Assembly: GCA_958299035.1 (NCBI GenBank)
Contig: CATQJL010000223.1
Span: 14,975,742 to 15,039,741 of the forward strand
Reading direction: 5' to 3'
Origin: Cylicocyclus nassatus
Taxonomy: Eukaryota > Nematoda > Chromadorea > Rhabditida > Strongylidae
DNA: 64,000 bases
The stretch's first letter is position 1; every line of letters begins with the position of its first letter. The translations under genes and the position numbers were made by a program. Under the pieces are notes generated by a model that was not told where the DNA came from, ran no database searches, and saw nothing but the letters and a program-made list of their open reading frames with translations. Positions 22,841 through 33,157 of this stretch are shown here, in pieces.

Positions 22841-23063
22841 TGGAACGCGTTGAGTCGTTGACGATTCATTGGGAAAACACAAAGGTTCCCCCCTTTACAT
22901 ATCAGCGTACATGCCGCGGGATCACTAGAAACAAGTTTATAATAGACATAGCAACACGTAAACATATCAAGGTGCGGCGGGTATGCCGCAGCCACCTAGG
23001 TCACCTCAGCCTTAGATATCAATAGTGAGCGAGTTCCAGTCTATGTTGAACAGCTCTATAACA
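22841..23063 (-). repeat. LTR of Ty3/gypsy element (3' LTR)
   Basis: The plus strand reads TGGAACGCGTTGAGTCG at one end and AGCTCTATAACA at the other, so on the element's own strand it runs TG...CA. It is closely similar to 26709-26928. Just inside it, on the element's strand, lies a purine-rich GCAGGGAGG tract adjacent to the LTR start, which fits a polypurine tract. Confidence 0.85.
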
Positions 23064-23243
23064 CCTCCCTGCTAAGATGAACAGGTACATCCTAAAATGA
23101 GATCTACTTGAAGACGTTTTGGTGGTTGACGACGGCGGCTTGATCTGGTTGGTGTCAGTGACGTGGTTGAAGCTGCTTGGTGACCAGTAACCTCCATGCC
23201 ATTGTCCATGCGACCTTCCTCGATACATGAGTTGTGTGATGAG

Positions 23244-24307
23244 TCATGACGGCGATCCATACTTGATCCGCTGCGCATCTGGTTCGCATGTCGATAACTG
23301 GTCGTCTTCCGTAAGCACATCATATACGGCTTCTCCATAGCGTTTCTTCACGCGGGCTGAAATCCATTTTTCGAATCCGAAACGAAAATCACGAACCCAT
23401 ACGGCTTCTTCGGGCTTGTACTCTTTTTTCCGTGCTCCGTGATGCTGGTTAAACTGTTTTTCCATTGTTTCGTTGTTCCTTCTTCTTTCTTCATTGTCCT
23501 CTTCGGACTTTTCGTTCATCAGCGTAAGCGGTGTCTTTATTCGACGTCCCAGCCGTAGCTCGGCTGGTGAAAGTTGTCCAGGGGTAAACGCCGAGGGCAT
23601 TCTTCGATAACATTGCAAAAATTTTGCTAGCTTCTGTGCCGTTTCTCCCTCCTTGATCTTCTGAAAAGTTCGCTTGGAGATATCCACAAACCTCTCGGCT
23701 TGACCATTCGATTGTGGATGGAACGGAGGGAAGCGCATATGCTCGATTCCTTGCTCTTCACAGAAATCTTAGAATTTTTTTGCTGTAAATTGTGTTCCGT
23801 TATCCGACACAATTACTGGCGGATTTCCGATTCTTGCGAAGAGTAGTCTGCCTTCAAAGTTGCAGCAGTCGACGAAAACGACATTTCTAGCACTTCCGGC
23901 CATTTTGAGTACGCATCTATTACGACAAGATACATCTTTCCATTTAGTGGTCCTGCATAATCAATGTGGATTCGATTCCACGGTTTTTCTTCCATTTTCC
24001 ATGAATGTAGTACAGTCTTCACTGGCATCTTGGCTGCTTCTTGACATTCCCTACAGCGGCGTACTGAGTCTTCGATGTCTCCACTGATACCCATCCAGTA
24101 TGCGAATCTCGCGAGCATCTTCATCCTTGTCATTCCAGGGTGTCCCTCGTGTAACTGCTTCAAAACCACTTGTCGCAGCGAGGCTGGAATAACTATTCTG
24201 TGGCCAAAATACAAACATCCATTTTGCACTGATAGACTCTCGCCCAGTGCTCTCCAGTTTCCGATGTCTCCTTTCGGCTTGGACGGCCATGCTCCCAATT
24301 GTAGCAT
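23244..24307 (-). pseudogene. Integrase region of the Ty3/gypsy element (broken)
   Basis: The N-terminal part (24307-23813) has the HHCC zinc-binding pattern (LHEGHPGMTRMK, then CRECQ) and the start of the catalytic core (HIDYAGPLNGKMYLVVIDAY). After SDNGTQFTAKKF there is an in-frame stop, and the core continues on the other side with FHPQSNGQAERF (23738-23244), holding the last acidic-region signature of the DDE core. A C-terminal tail follows. It would insert retroelement cDNA if intact. Confidence 0.8.
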
Positions 24308-24393
24308 TTGTATAGCCTGCAGGATGTTTCGTCCTTACGGGACTCCTCTTCAATCTTACTCCTGGTCACTGGTAGAGCTCGTACAGCCTCAGC

Positions 24394-25032
24394 TTAAACA
24401 GCCCGCACATCTTCTTCTATCTTCGCGATCACGACGTCTTCGGTTTGGAATGGATTTGTAAGTATCAGTCGAGACAATGAATCCGCCTGTCCGAATCCTG
24501 TCGTCTTCTGGCACTCCAGGTCGAAGTCGTATGCGAGTAGAATAAGCTTCCATCGTTGCAGCCTGTTTGCTGTATACACTGACACCATCTTCTTAGGTCC
24601 AAAAATGTGCAGCAGCGGCTTGTGGTCGGTCAGCAATCTGAATCGGCGTTCGTATATATACCGATGGAACTTATGGACTGCAAAAACCAATGCTAGTCCT
24701 TCCTTCTCAATTTGTCCATAATTCTTCTCGGCGGTTGTGAGGTTCAATCCTGTCGAGAAGTCGGCACATAAACGGATTTTCCCGTTCTTCTTCTTGACGG
24801 CAACTACTGGTGCGGCCCACTCTGAGTGTTCGACCGGAGAAATGACTCCTTCGGCTACTAAGCGATCGATTTCGGCTTCCAGTTCCGGTGCTGACGCGTA
24901 AGGCACCGGTCGCTTCTTCTTGAAGACTGGAACAGCATCGCTCTTCAAGACTAATTTTGCCTTACTCTTCGTGCACTTTCCGAGATCGTTATTGAAGACT
25001 TCCCCATACTTCTTCTTCAAGTCGGCGACCAC
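24394..25032 (-). pseudogene. RT / RNase H region of the Ty3/gypsy element, internal deletion
   Basis: The frame begins with the RT N-terminal segment (ELEAEIDRLVAEGVISP, then WAAPVVAVKKKNGKIRLCADF). It then goes directly into RNase H (YGQIEKEGLALVFAVHKFH, LLTDHKPLL and a GQADSLSRL end). The YxDD active-site region and most of the fingers and palm are missing although the frame stays open, so the deletion was in frame. It cannot be a working reverse transcriptase. Confidence 0.85.
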
Positions 25033-25579
25033 TTCAGCTCGGATTTTCTCTTCACTGTCACCTTTCTACAGTGGTACGTGTCCTTCAGCTTTTTGTATGC
25101 CGGCAGCTGGATGCACCATTCCAGTCCTAGTAGATTCGAGCCTTCGGTGACGTAGCATGTGCCCTTTCCATGAACCATCTTCCCTGTAACTCGATCTCTG
25201 ATGAAAAAGTTGGTCGAGAATTTACCTAAATTTGCATCGGCGTTCCGTCTGCTGTTTTCACAGGCATCACACAGGATTCCAGAACAGGCGATCCCATCCT
25301 CTTTCAAGCTCTACGTGATATCAGGGTCATGTCTGCACCCGTATCCAGCTAGAGCTTGAAAGAACATCGTCTTACTATGACGTCGAGGTAAGTCCGTGCA
25401 CTTTCGGCGTCGAAAGCGACCACATTCTTGCACTGTTCTTTGCGACCAAAGTGTTTTATGCCTGTCCTTCGTCGCTTCTTCCGACCAGTGCTGCCAGATT
25501 TAGGGCACCTCTTCTGAAATGTGGTCCTCCGCATACGAAGCAATTTACCTTCTTCTTCCATACAGCATGTATGTCGCAC
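25017..25579 (-). pseudogene. Gag end / protease region of the Ty3/gypsy element
   Basis: The upstream frame (25349-25579) encodes the second half of the zinc knuckle (FQKRCPKSG) and a basic linker. Coding then shifts to 25017-25307, which should contain the retropepsin part; no clear DTG/DSG active site was found in the frames available, probably because of frame breaks around 25310-25370. Confidence 0.55.
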
Positions 25580-26299
25580 GTGCCTTCCATGTCTGTATCA
25601 TCCATTTTCAGAGCAGTGAAGTTTTCACAGTCCGTGACGAGGTCCTCTATTGCCAACGGTGCTTCTTCCGTGTGAGCGTTCAGTCGCCGAATCATCCGAA
25701 GGCGAAGTTCCCCAAGCGAGGGATCTTGAAGACCTGCTAAAAATTGCAGCGTCTTCATTGCCGTGTGGTCGAGCTTCTTGAGGCGTGCATCCTCGTCTAT
25801 CCGCTTGATGGTATTGGCGTACTCGCGAAACGGTACGTACGCTGGTGTAAGCGGAGGGCACGTTATCCTTAGGCACTCATACCGTCTTCTGGTGAGCGTT
25901 TTCTTGGAGGCGAACAGCTTCTGGAGATTTGCGACGATGCTGTCGAAGTCCACGTCGTTCGGTTTCGCAGGCAGAACCTCGTCTGCATACATACTTCCGG
26001 TATGCTTCTTTATCCAGCTTCATAAGGATCAAATCGCGCTTCTTGTGATCCGGCAGCTGAGAGTCGTGAATGATAGGTCCGTACCTGCCGTACCAGTAAA
26101 CAAAGGTGTTACCTGTATCTTCGTCTGAGACGAATTTTTGCACGTCTTTGTTCAACTGATCGTACTGGTCCTTGCTGACGTCCTGGACGGCTATCCTTTG
26201 GTTACTGGTCAAAGCAATGACCAACGTCTTCATTTGATCCTGTTGTGCTTGCAATTGCACTTGCATTTGCTCCTGTAAAGCTTGTGACTGCATTTGCAT
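25456..26299 (-). pseudogene. Gag region of the Ty3/gypsy element (broken)
   Basis: A glutamine-rich N-terminal part with MQMQSQALQEQ-type repeats (26299-25877) is followed, after a frame change near 25990, by a capsid-like segment (25992-25456) ending in the zinc-knuckle start NCFVCGGPHF. The knuckle's last Cys lies in the other frame, so a one-base change has broken it. It would form the particle shell if intact. Confidence 0.7.
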
Positions 26300-26708
26300 T
26301 TGCTCCTGCTGAGCTTGCCACTGTGCTTGTATATGCTTCTGTTAAGCTTGTCCCGGGCCTGCATCTGTTCTTGTTGAAGCTGCGTATGCAGCTTCATTTC
26401 CTCCTGTTAGAGCCGCATTTGGTCGACCATGACCGAGAGGACCTTCTTCAGAAAGTCGCCATGCCGCTCTTCACTTGCTTTCGGCATGGTAAACCTCTCT
26501 GGTGTCGACGAAGTCTTCTGCTGAATCGATAAGCTTCTCAGCAAAGCTTACTTGTCTGGCTGTCCTCGACCAGTGACGCTTCTTCCTCGATTCGAGCTGC
26601 AGCGCTTCTTCTCCTTGGACTGGAGGCTTCCGATCCTTGTCGATCGAGCTTCTTCTGGTCCTTGGTCGGTGGAGGCTTCTTGTCCTTGATCCTGATTGCC
26701 AGTTGTAG

Positions 26709-26928
26709 TGGAACGCGTTGAGTCGTTGACGATTCATTAGAAAAACACAAAGCTCCCCTATACGTATCGGCGTACATGCCGCGGGATTACTAGAAACAGT
26801 TTTATGATAGACATAGCAACACGTAAACATATCAAGCTGCGGCGGGTACGCCGCAGCCACCTAGGTCACCTCAGCCTTAAATATCAATAGTGAGCGAGTT
26901 TCAGTCTATGTTGAATAGCTCTACAACA
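26709..26928 (-). repeat. LTR of Ty3/gypsy element (5' LTR)
   Basis: Direct repeat of 22841-23063 with a few substitutions and short indels (for example GGGAAAACACAAAGG versus AGAAAAACACAAAGC), indicating an old insertion. It shares the conserved GCGGCGGGT(A/C)GCCGCAG-like block and the TG/CA ends. Confidence 0.85.
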
Positions 26929-27086
26929 GTAAGCACTCGTGTATTACAAACCCTCAAAAACTTTGACCATAAAGTTTTGGCCTTGTTTATGCTTTAGTTC
27001 TCGAGGAACATCAATTTCAGTTGAAAAAACCTGGAAAAAGCGACAATCTTTTTTCTCCAACCCAACAATATACACAAAATCAAGGT

Positions 27087-27347
27087 TCACACTAATAAAC
27101 ATGCTTTCAAACATGCATTACAAGACTCCATAGCAAATTTTGAAAAAGCAGCAGCTTTCTCTTGGTTAATTTCTTCGAGATTCGAACGCAAAGTTTTGAT
27201 CATTTGTTTTTGCAGAAGATCATTGTGAAGACTATATGCTCCTTTCTCTCCTTTCCTGCGGCGCTGCTTCTTCATTTTTTCTCGTTTTCTGGTGGCGAGT
27301 TTGAGCATTTTTTGCATCGTCTTTTCGTTGTCGTAGATACTCTTCAG
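27087..27347 (-). CDS. Terminal exon of a small basic protein (family copy 2)
   Basis: Paralogue of the exon at 11799-12032. It opens at the same TTACAG acceptor (exon starts 27347) and ends in TGA at 27087-27089, 86 codons. The start is KSIYDNEKTM, followed by KRKREKMKKQ-type basic sequence, KGAYSLHNDLLQKQ and MIKTLRSNLEEI. A short in-frame deletion in the acidic part and a different C-terminus (ending near CNACLKACLLV) separate it from copy 1. That both copies keep the frame suggests coding constraint. Upstream exons and function are unknown. Confidence 0.5.
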   Translation of the reverse strand: MKSIYDNEKTMQKMLKLATRKREKMKKQRRRKGEKGAYSLHNDLLQKQMIKTLRSNLEEINQEKAAAFSKFAMESCNACLKACLLV

Positions 27348-28392
27348 CTGTAATGATGGTTTTCTTCAGTACTGCTTGCATCATTAGGTTTGTAAGAGAG
27401 TTTTCAGACATTGCTTTTGACCAAGGTTTTCTTCAATGTGAGCATAGGGGATGCACTACACCATTACCAAAAGGAAAGCAAGATTATACTTATTACGAGC
27501 GTAAATAATGAATCCTGTGAAAAGAGGCGAAAAAGTTGAAGACATAGGATTTTGACAGAGCTCAAATCTCTACTTCCCGCAAACGCTGTAACACTCACGA
27601 CAAACATACACTCACATACATATTTGTCCAAGAAGTAAACTCTATTTTCAAATAAAATGAGCTGTTTTTTTCCTGATAGACTTAGGATATCATTCGATAC
27701 AGCAGAGCAAGTTCTACGAAAAGACCACCAAGGGTCCACCTAAGTCATGATACAGGCAAAATTTAGAGCCAAAAATCAAAAATTTTCAGCTACCTTAGAA
27801 ATCGGATCTTCTTCCAGAAAATGCCTACGTACTTGCTTGGTCTTTATGTTATAAACACATACTAGTGTAAAAATGTAATTGAATGATTTTAATTTTCTCC
27901 GAAACTCAACATTGAGAAACAAAGATGGTCCGAAAATGCCAAAATACCCTTTTTTCGGTTCTTTCATGTAAAACTTGGTATATCTCGGTCATAAGAGCAC
28001 GTACAGAGGTAAAGTTTTGAGATTATACCGATTGTTAGTAAAGTTTGTAGTATACAATGATTATGTGGGAGGGGCCGAGGCGAAGCTTGCCAATTTTGGA
28101 CTTTCTTTTATTTCTCGCTTCCTATGCGAGTAAAAAATTCCAGTAAAGGCATATTTGAGTATTACCATGTACCTACTGTATAATGAACAAGTTGGAGGTT
28201 TGTAGGGTTTTTGCTTGCGAATATCCAATTCTCAGGTGACAACAGAGCTTTCGAAAGATCTTTCATCTGCTATCGAATGATAACCCAAGTCTACTATTAA
28301 AGAAAAAACAGCTCGAATTATTCAAAAAGGTGTTTACTTTTGGGACAACCTAATATATGCAAAGTTTGTATTCAATTCGAGCTTTATTAGCA
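27348..28392. other. No gene recognised
   Basis: Only short frames without domain signatures. A mariner-type terminal sequence (ACTTTTGGGACAACCTAA) lies just downstream at 28338-28355; no partner end was found. Confidence 0.3.
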
Positions 28393-28434
28393 AAAAAATG
28401 TAGTTAAAAACTGGCATACTCCGCCCCAGCTGAC

Positions 28435-28870
28435 CTTAAGAAAACAAAACAGAGGTCGTTGTATGTTCCTTAAAACTAAAACTCTTTTTGCTATTATGCA
28501 TATAATTAGGTTGTTTATCACTTGTAGTCCACGATTTTACCTCCGGTTTTCGAAGCTATTAGGTTAGTAAGAAAGTTTTCGACCTCCCACCTGCGCTGGC
28601 ATAAGTCACATACATGTGGGAGTATAAGTACAAAATTTCACTTTCGTTGATGCATTATATACTGAAAAAAGTAGCAACTTTATATCTGAAAATGTTCGAA
28701 AACTTTCTTACTAACCTAATAGCTTTGAACTCAAATTGAGGGTAAAATCGTGGATTACACGTGATAAACAACCTAATTATATACATGTTAACAAGAAGAG
28801 TCTTAGTTTCAAGGAACATACAACAGCCTCTGTTTTGTTTTCTTTCTCAAGGAACTTTTAACTGCAAGGA
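28435..28870. mobile_element. Layered palindrome with mariner-type ends
   Basis: Outer arms (28435-28500 and 28785-28865) are reverse complements (left AACAAAACAGAGGTCGTTGT, right ACAACAGCCTCTGTTTTGTT). Inside them is a second inverted pair, ATTAGGTTGTTTATCAC at about 28505 and GTGATAAACAACCTAAT at about 28762. At the centre is a complete small MITE (28559-28719). TTAGGTT ends are typical of mariner-family elements. No ORF. Confidence 0.65.
28559..28719. mobile_element. Mariner-type MITE
   Basis: A 161-bp element with inverted ends TTAGGTTAGTAAGAAAGTTT and AAACTTTCTTACTAACCTAA, flanked by TA on both sides (28557-28558 and 28720-28721). It has no coding capacity and sits at the centre of a larger palindrome. 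Confidence 0.75.
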
Positions 28871-29038
28871 ATTTTCCCTGCATATATAGATGGTAACTTG
28901 ACAGAATGAACTATTTCATAATCTTGAAATCGAATGCGCATTAAGGTCGCTTCTCTATGACTTCCATCCGAATTTCACCCCTATCTTTAATATTCATGAA
29001 ATCAAATGCCCAAATCTTAAGAATAAAGGATATTTGTA

Positions 29039-29968
29039 TGGGCTGTTGCAAAAATAATGTCTGTTTTTCTAGCCCTACATTCCGAACAATTTTTTTTCTT
29101 CAAAATTTATTTTCCGATATGGATTCTGCATATCATTGGAAAGCTTTCTTCATGTGCTTTCTAACAAGTATAAAATTAAGCTTCTAGTGAGAACTTTACC
29201 AGCGCCTCACACAGCTGCACTCATCATCGAAATTTCGTTACTTCAACTCCCTTGACCACAATTCAAGCGCAAATAAACGAATTCTTTTGGAAACATAGCT
29301 ACTGTGTTAGCTGAACATTGTTTACCCGTAGCATGTCTGAGTAGATTTTTAAAACATGTCTGAGTAGATTTTTAAAATTACCTGAACTCAGAAATTAACG
29401 TCCCGATATAGATTCTTGCTGCTAGCATTCTAGGGTCCAATGTTCCTCAAAATTAGGCCAATCGCCGAAGCTCCGCTCATTTCTGTATGCTTGAGATCAG
29501 GACACGTACCCGACAACTTTTGCAGAGCGACTTAGCTAATCAGTGTATGAAGAATTTTCAGTTTCCATAGTTTGGGACTTTGTGGCCTACCACAAATGAG
29601 CTTTATAAAGTGGACAATTTTGGATTTCTATCGTTTTTTCGCAAAACTTCTTCGTCAAGGTCTTTTCTAAGCAGACGTACACTACTAGCTTGCGTTTACA
29701 AAATAAGCTGATCAGAAGCCACAGGAACAACATTTGAAGGGAGTTGTAATCTCTCAAAGACGAGGGTTTTCAAAAGAAAAACTTCGGTTTTTTGACGCAT
29801 GGTTTTCTTGCCGTTTGCGATATCAATGAATGCAGGCGCGCATTAAGCTACAAAAGGTTCACTACTTCAGATAATTTCGATTGTATCCAAAAATATGAAG
29901 ATTGAACAAAGTTATAGCCTTTCAAATCAAAACCTTGCAAAACGGACATTATTTTTGCAACAACCTAG
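29039..29968. mobile_element. Non-autonomous mariner-like element
   Basis: Ends are inverted repeats of about 25 bp: left GGGCTGTTGCAAAAATAATG and right, reverse-complemented, TAGGTTGTTGCAAAAATAAT. Both sides carry TA. The 930-bp interior has no open frame resembling a mariner transposase (no DD34D-type signature seen). Confidence 0.6.
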
Positions 29969-30199
29969 TAATTTAATTGTGCTCTCTTTGTTCTCAAAAG
30001 ACTAATACTTTGATGATCCTTGCATTGCTCCTTCTGTCACGGGTTTTCCTCAAGATGTGCAAATAACCAGGTAAGAGGAGAAGTGCTTGGAAAGTGTAGG
30101 CTTTAAAAGCTGGGCATGACATTTTTACTTTTCCGCAGATAACTATAATATATCCGAAGCATTGGCTACAAAATGATAGTGATGACGGTGCAAACAATA

Positions 30200-31111
30200 T
30201 AGGGTGTCCCAAAAATGTAACGAACGTTTGATCTTTAATAACTTTTCTATATGAAAAGCTCTCGCGGATTTTCGAGCGTCATGCGGTAGAGCTGGGTTCA
30301 AGGAGACGACCGATTTTTCTTAGTTACTGTAGGAATACGGTAGGAATTTGGACCAATGTTAAGATTCTGACTGGCGAAAACTGCTCCTAAAAACTCCAAA
30401 AAAACCGAAGGACGTTAAAGTTATGCTTTCGGGGATGCTGAATCTAATTACAAAGTTTTCCGCTACCGTATACTCCTCATCTTCCTAAATTAATTACCCT
30501 AATTTCACGCGTACAAGGCGCGAGGGATTTTTTTTCCAAAATTGACTGGCCCAAATACGCCAAAGAACTTTGCAACCAAAGGGCCCTATGCCGTGCTGTA
30601 TATTGCTTAAGAGAATTGTACGGCATAGGGATCGCTTTCCGAAATACTTTGGAGCGGCTGAGGGGCTTGATTGAAAAATCAAAAAAGGTGCGCCTTGTAC
30701 GCGTGGAATTAGGGTACCTAAATTTTTTCTCTTTTTTTTTCAAAATTTACTAAAGCAACGTTGTAATTGCAAACACATCGTCAAAAGCCTTTGCGTTAGC
30801 CAAAACGTTACAGTGCGCATACCGTAGGAAAATGAGGATTACGGTAGCGAAAAACTTCTTAATTAGATTCAGCATCCCCGAAAACCTCAGTTTAACGTCC
30901 TTCGGGCAGTTCCCACCTGTCGTAAGCTTAAAATTAGTTGAAAATGCCTATCGTAATCCTACAGTAACTAAGAGGAATCGGTGATTCGCTTTATACTGCA
31001 AATCTAATTTGGACCCAGCTCTACCGTACGACACTCAAAGATCCGCGAGAGCTTTCCCTAAAGAGAGGTTATCAAAGATCAAACGTTTGATACATTTTTT
31101 GGGACACCCTG
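30200..31111. mobile_element. Tc1/mariner-like fold-back element with nested inner element
   Basis: Terminal repeats read AGGGTGTCCCAAAAATGTAA at the left and, reverse-complemented, CAGGGTGTCCCAAAAAATGT at the right, flanked by TA. The arms are inverted over several hundred bp (TTTGATCTTTAATAACTTTT; GCTCTCGCGGAT; ACCCAGCTCTACCG). A second inverted pair, TACCCTAATTTCACGCGTAC and GTACGCGTGGAATTAGGGTA, marks an inner element at 30495-30716, which itself has a CCCTATGCCGT/ACGGCATAGGG stem. No protein. Confidence 0.75.
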
Positions 31112-31212
31112 TATAAAGACATTGTGATTTTTGTTGTAAGCAGATCTTTGATATACTTTCAATTGTGCAATTACTTGAAAATGAGTCAAAAGTCTTATGT
31201 TCAGCAGTAACT

Positions 31213-31459
31213 TCAACTATTATGTAGTCGCAAATTTAATGCAGGTTTCTCTAATTTTGACTTTGGACTCCTGCACTACAAACAGAATTGAAATACTCGA
31301 GCCTGATTTCTTTTGGATCAAAAAACTTACGGATTGTTGATACTCATCGTCCGTGAGCTTTGTGCATGGAAAGCAGTTTCTGAGAAGATCTTTGAAGCAA
31401 GAGTCAGAAACTGCAGTATGCAACAATATTAGAAGGAGAAATAATAATTTGTAAGACAT
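31213..31459 (-). CDS. Secreted cysteine-rich peptide gene, divergent copy
   Basis: Exon 1 (31331-31459) is intact: signal peptide MSYKLLFLLLILLHTAVS, then a segment with three cysteines (SCFKDLLRNCFPC) ending QQS before a GTAAGT donor. The best exon 2 (31213-31275, after a TTTGTAG acceptor) starts TGC as in its relatives, but codes only about 20 residues with no further cysteines and no similarity to the exon 2 of the intact copies. Either exon 2 has been replaced or the gene is decaying. Exon 1 is confident; the whole gene is not. Confidence 0.45.
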
Positions 31460-31680
31460 GTTTTCTGAAATGTAAACACTATAAGGGAGGCAAACTTTTC
31501 CAGCAGGCGATACGACTCGATAACCGATGTAATTGATAGGAGCCAAGTGAAAGAGTTCCTACACCTGCACCCTTACACGAACGCACTGTCAAACTCTAAC
31601 TGATTCCTGTTTAAATGTTAAGTTCAGTAGGTCATACGGTTGCGCCCTTTTGGTTGGGTCGAACACCAAAGAAGCTTCAA

Positions 31681-31884
31681 TCTGTATAAATAAAGCTGAT
31701 CTGTTTGTCTGCATGTTTGTATGTGAGTAGTACGTTCCGAACTTTCATTATCAATCAATATCGATTCTACCGACTTTTTGCAAAGTTTCACTTACGAGGC
31801 TAAGAGTTGGCACAGGCGGGTAAGTGAGCAGGCTAAGTACGAAATTCTCATTGACAGGCCGGCAGAGCCGGATTTGCCAGCTAT
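31681..31884 (+). mobile_element. Helitron-like element upstream of peptide gene
   Basis: Starts TCTGTATAAATAAAGCTGA after an A, contains the TATCGATTCTACCGA and AGAGTTGGCACAGGCGGGTA segments, and ends with a GC-rich hairpin; the terminal CTAG has mutated to CTAT. It lies about 222 bp upstream of the peptide gene's ATG. Confidence 0.65.
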
Positions 31885-31929
31885 AGTCTCTAAACAAAGA
31901 CTACGATAATTTTGTTGGCTGCGCAATGA

Positions 31930-32560
31930 AATCGCGTGTTTCGTTAAATGATGGTAAAAGGCAAGTGCAGACAACTATGTCACCATAATTGCACTCCTTA
32001 CACTGTCTCTAATGGGCACTGCTGCTATTTGAGCAAACCCCACTCATTTCCAATCTTTAATAAGACAGCTGTTGAAAGTGCTACAGCTTGCGAATTTCAA
32101 CAGAAAACAAGACAGCACCCGACCTTACAGTGCACCCGAACCTAATCTCCGCAATGTACGTGCAATATCGGGAGTGTATAACAATTGCTGCCACAAACCC
32201 AAGCAATCAAATTTTTGTTCCAATTTTTGGAGTTAGAGCCAAGAACTCTCAAAGTGTCTTCAGAGATTTCAAGCTTTTTTTCTCTTTTATCATTACTAGC
32301 GGAGAACTAAACATGATTTCAATGATTCGGGCTAGAGACTTTTGAGTGAAATTTGACTTGATTGAAACGCGCGTTTTATTGCTTACTAGTGATTCGTTTG
32401 AACTCTGCAGATTTTATCTCTGTGCTTCGATAGCAATAGCGTGTAATGTCATCACATCGTTTTTCTTGGATTTTTTCCTTTTCACATTGAGATTTTCATT
32501 TGAATACGGTGCAAATATGCTTTTTCACTCAGAATTAGTAAATAGCTAAAGTAATCATGC
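31930..32560. repeat. Module spacer repeat, copy 1
   Basis: Shares AAGGCAAGTGCAGACAACT, ACTGCTGCT plus TTTGAGCAAACCCCACTCA, and AGCTTGCGAATTTCAACAG with 39330-39760 and 43690-44630. It is the non-coding spacer of the repeated lectin/peptide module. The site GCGTGTAATGTCATCACATC (about 32439) is the empty counterpart of the fold-back inserted at 44634-46086. Confidence 0.7.
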
Positions 32561-33157
32561 TTTTTTTACGAGCCCTGAGTATCAGTTGAATTTTATTTAG
32601 TAAGCAAGGGAATTCTCCAGCGGTTCACTCCAGAAACAATGCATTGCACTTCTCGTTGGCTTCACAACAAGCAGTTTACCGCGATACTAGCCTTTACCCA
32701 CAAAATGACGTTGACATATGTTTGACCATATGTTTCTCTGGTTTGCAGGCGGCTAGATGGTGATCGCTTCCTCTTGATGTGAAAAATTTTGTTGTTTTGA
32801 GATAGTACCGTCAAAGCAGGGCATTAGTAAATACATTTTACCTTCGTTCTTGGGAGGCAGGGGAAGAGGACCCTGAAGAAACAGTAAGAACCATTTTACC
32901 ATACTGCTTCTGTATAATATTATAAAAAGTTTGACTTCTATTTTGAACGGTAAGCTACACAATTGTAACTAATTTTTGGTGAAACATACATTGCTAATTA
33001 CCTTTAGACCAGAGGCCAAAATTTTGTTTACATGTGTTGGTGCTTTTTGCAATTTTTTTGATTCCATTAAAACATGTGTCTACCACGCACATACTAAGCA
33101 TCTGCTTTTGATCATCATTGCATCTAATCATTATTTAAGAAAGAACCACTGAGATTT
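32561..33157. other. Module spacer continued, no gene
   Basis: Similar to 46200-47049 (for example AGCGGTTCACTCCA, GCACTTCT(C/T)GTTGGCTTCACA), i.e. the region downstream of a lectin gene. No ORF of note. Confidence 0.5.

Larger units (their letters stand above)
22841..26928 (-). mobile_element. Defective Ty3/gypsy LTR retrotransposon
   Basis: The element is bounded by two LTRs of about 220 bp and oriented on the minus strand, with gag, protease, RT/RNase H and integrase in Ty3/gypsy order. It is dead. The gag frame is broken at the zinc knuckle. Most of the reverse-transcriptase core is deleted (the frame jumps from an early RT segment to RNase H near 24750). Integrase carries an in-frame stop near 23770 and further shifts. 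The LTRs are not flanked by an obvious target-site duplication (TGAG before, GTAA after). It abuts the composite fold-back at 21254-22580. Confidence 0.85.

Noticed and set aside
22630..22995. 121-codon minus-strand frame
   Set aside because: Spans the LTR and the flanking repeat; a similar frame over the other LTR (26471-26860) confirms it is repeat-derived.
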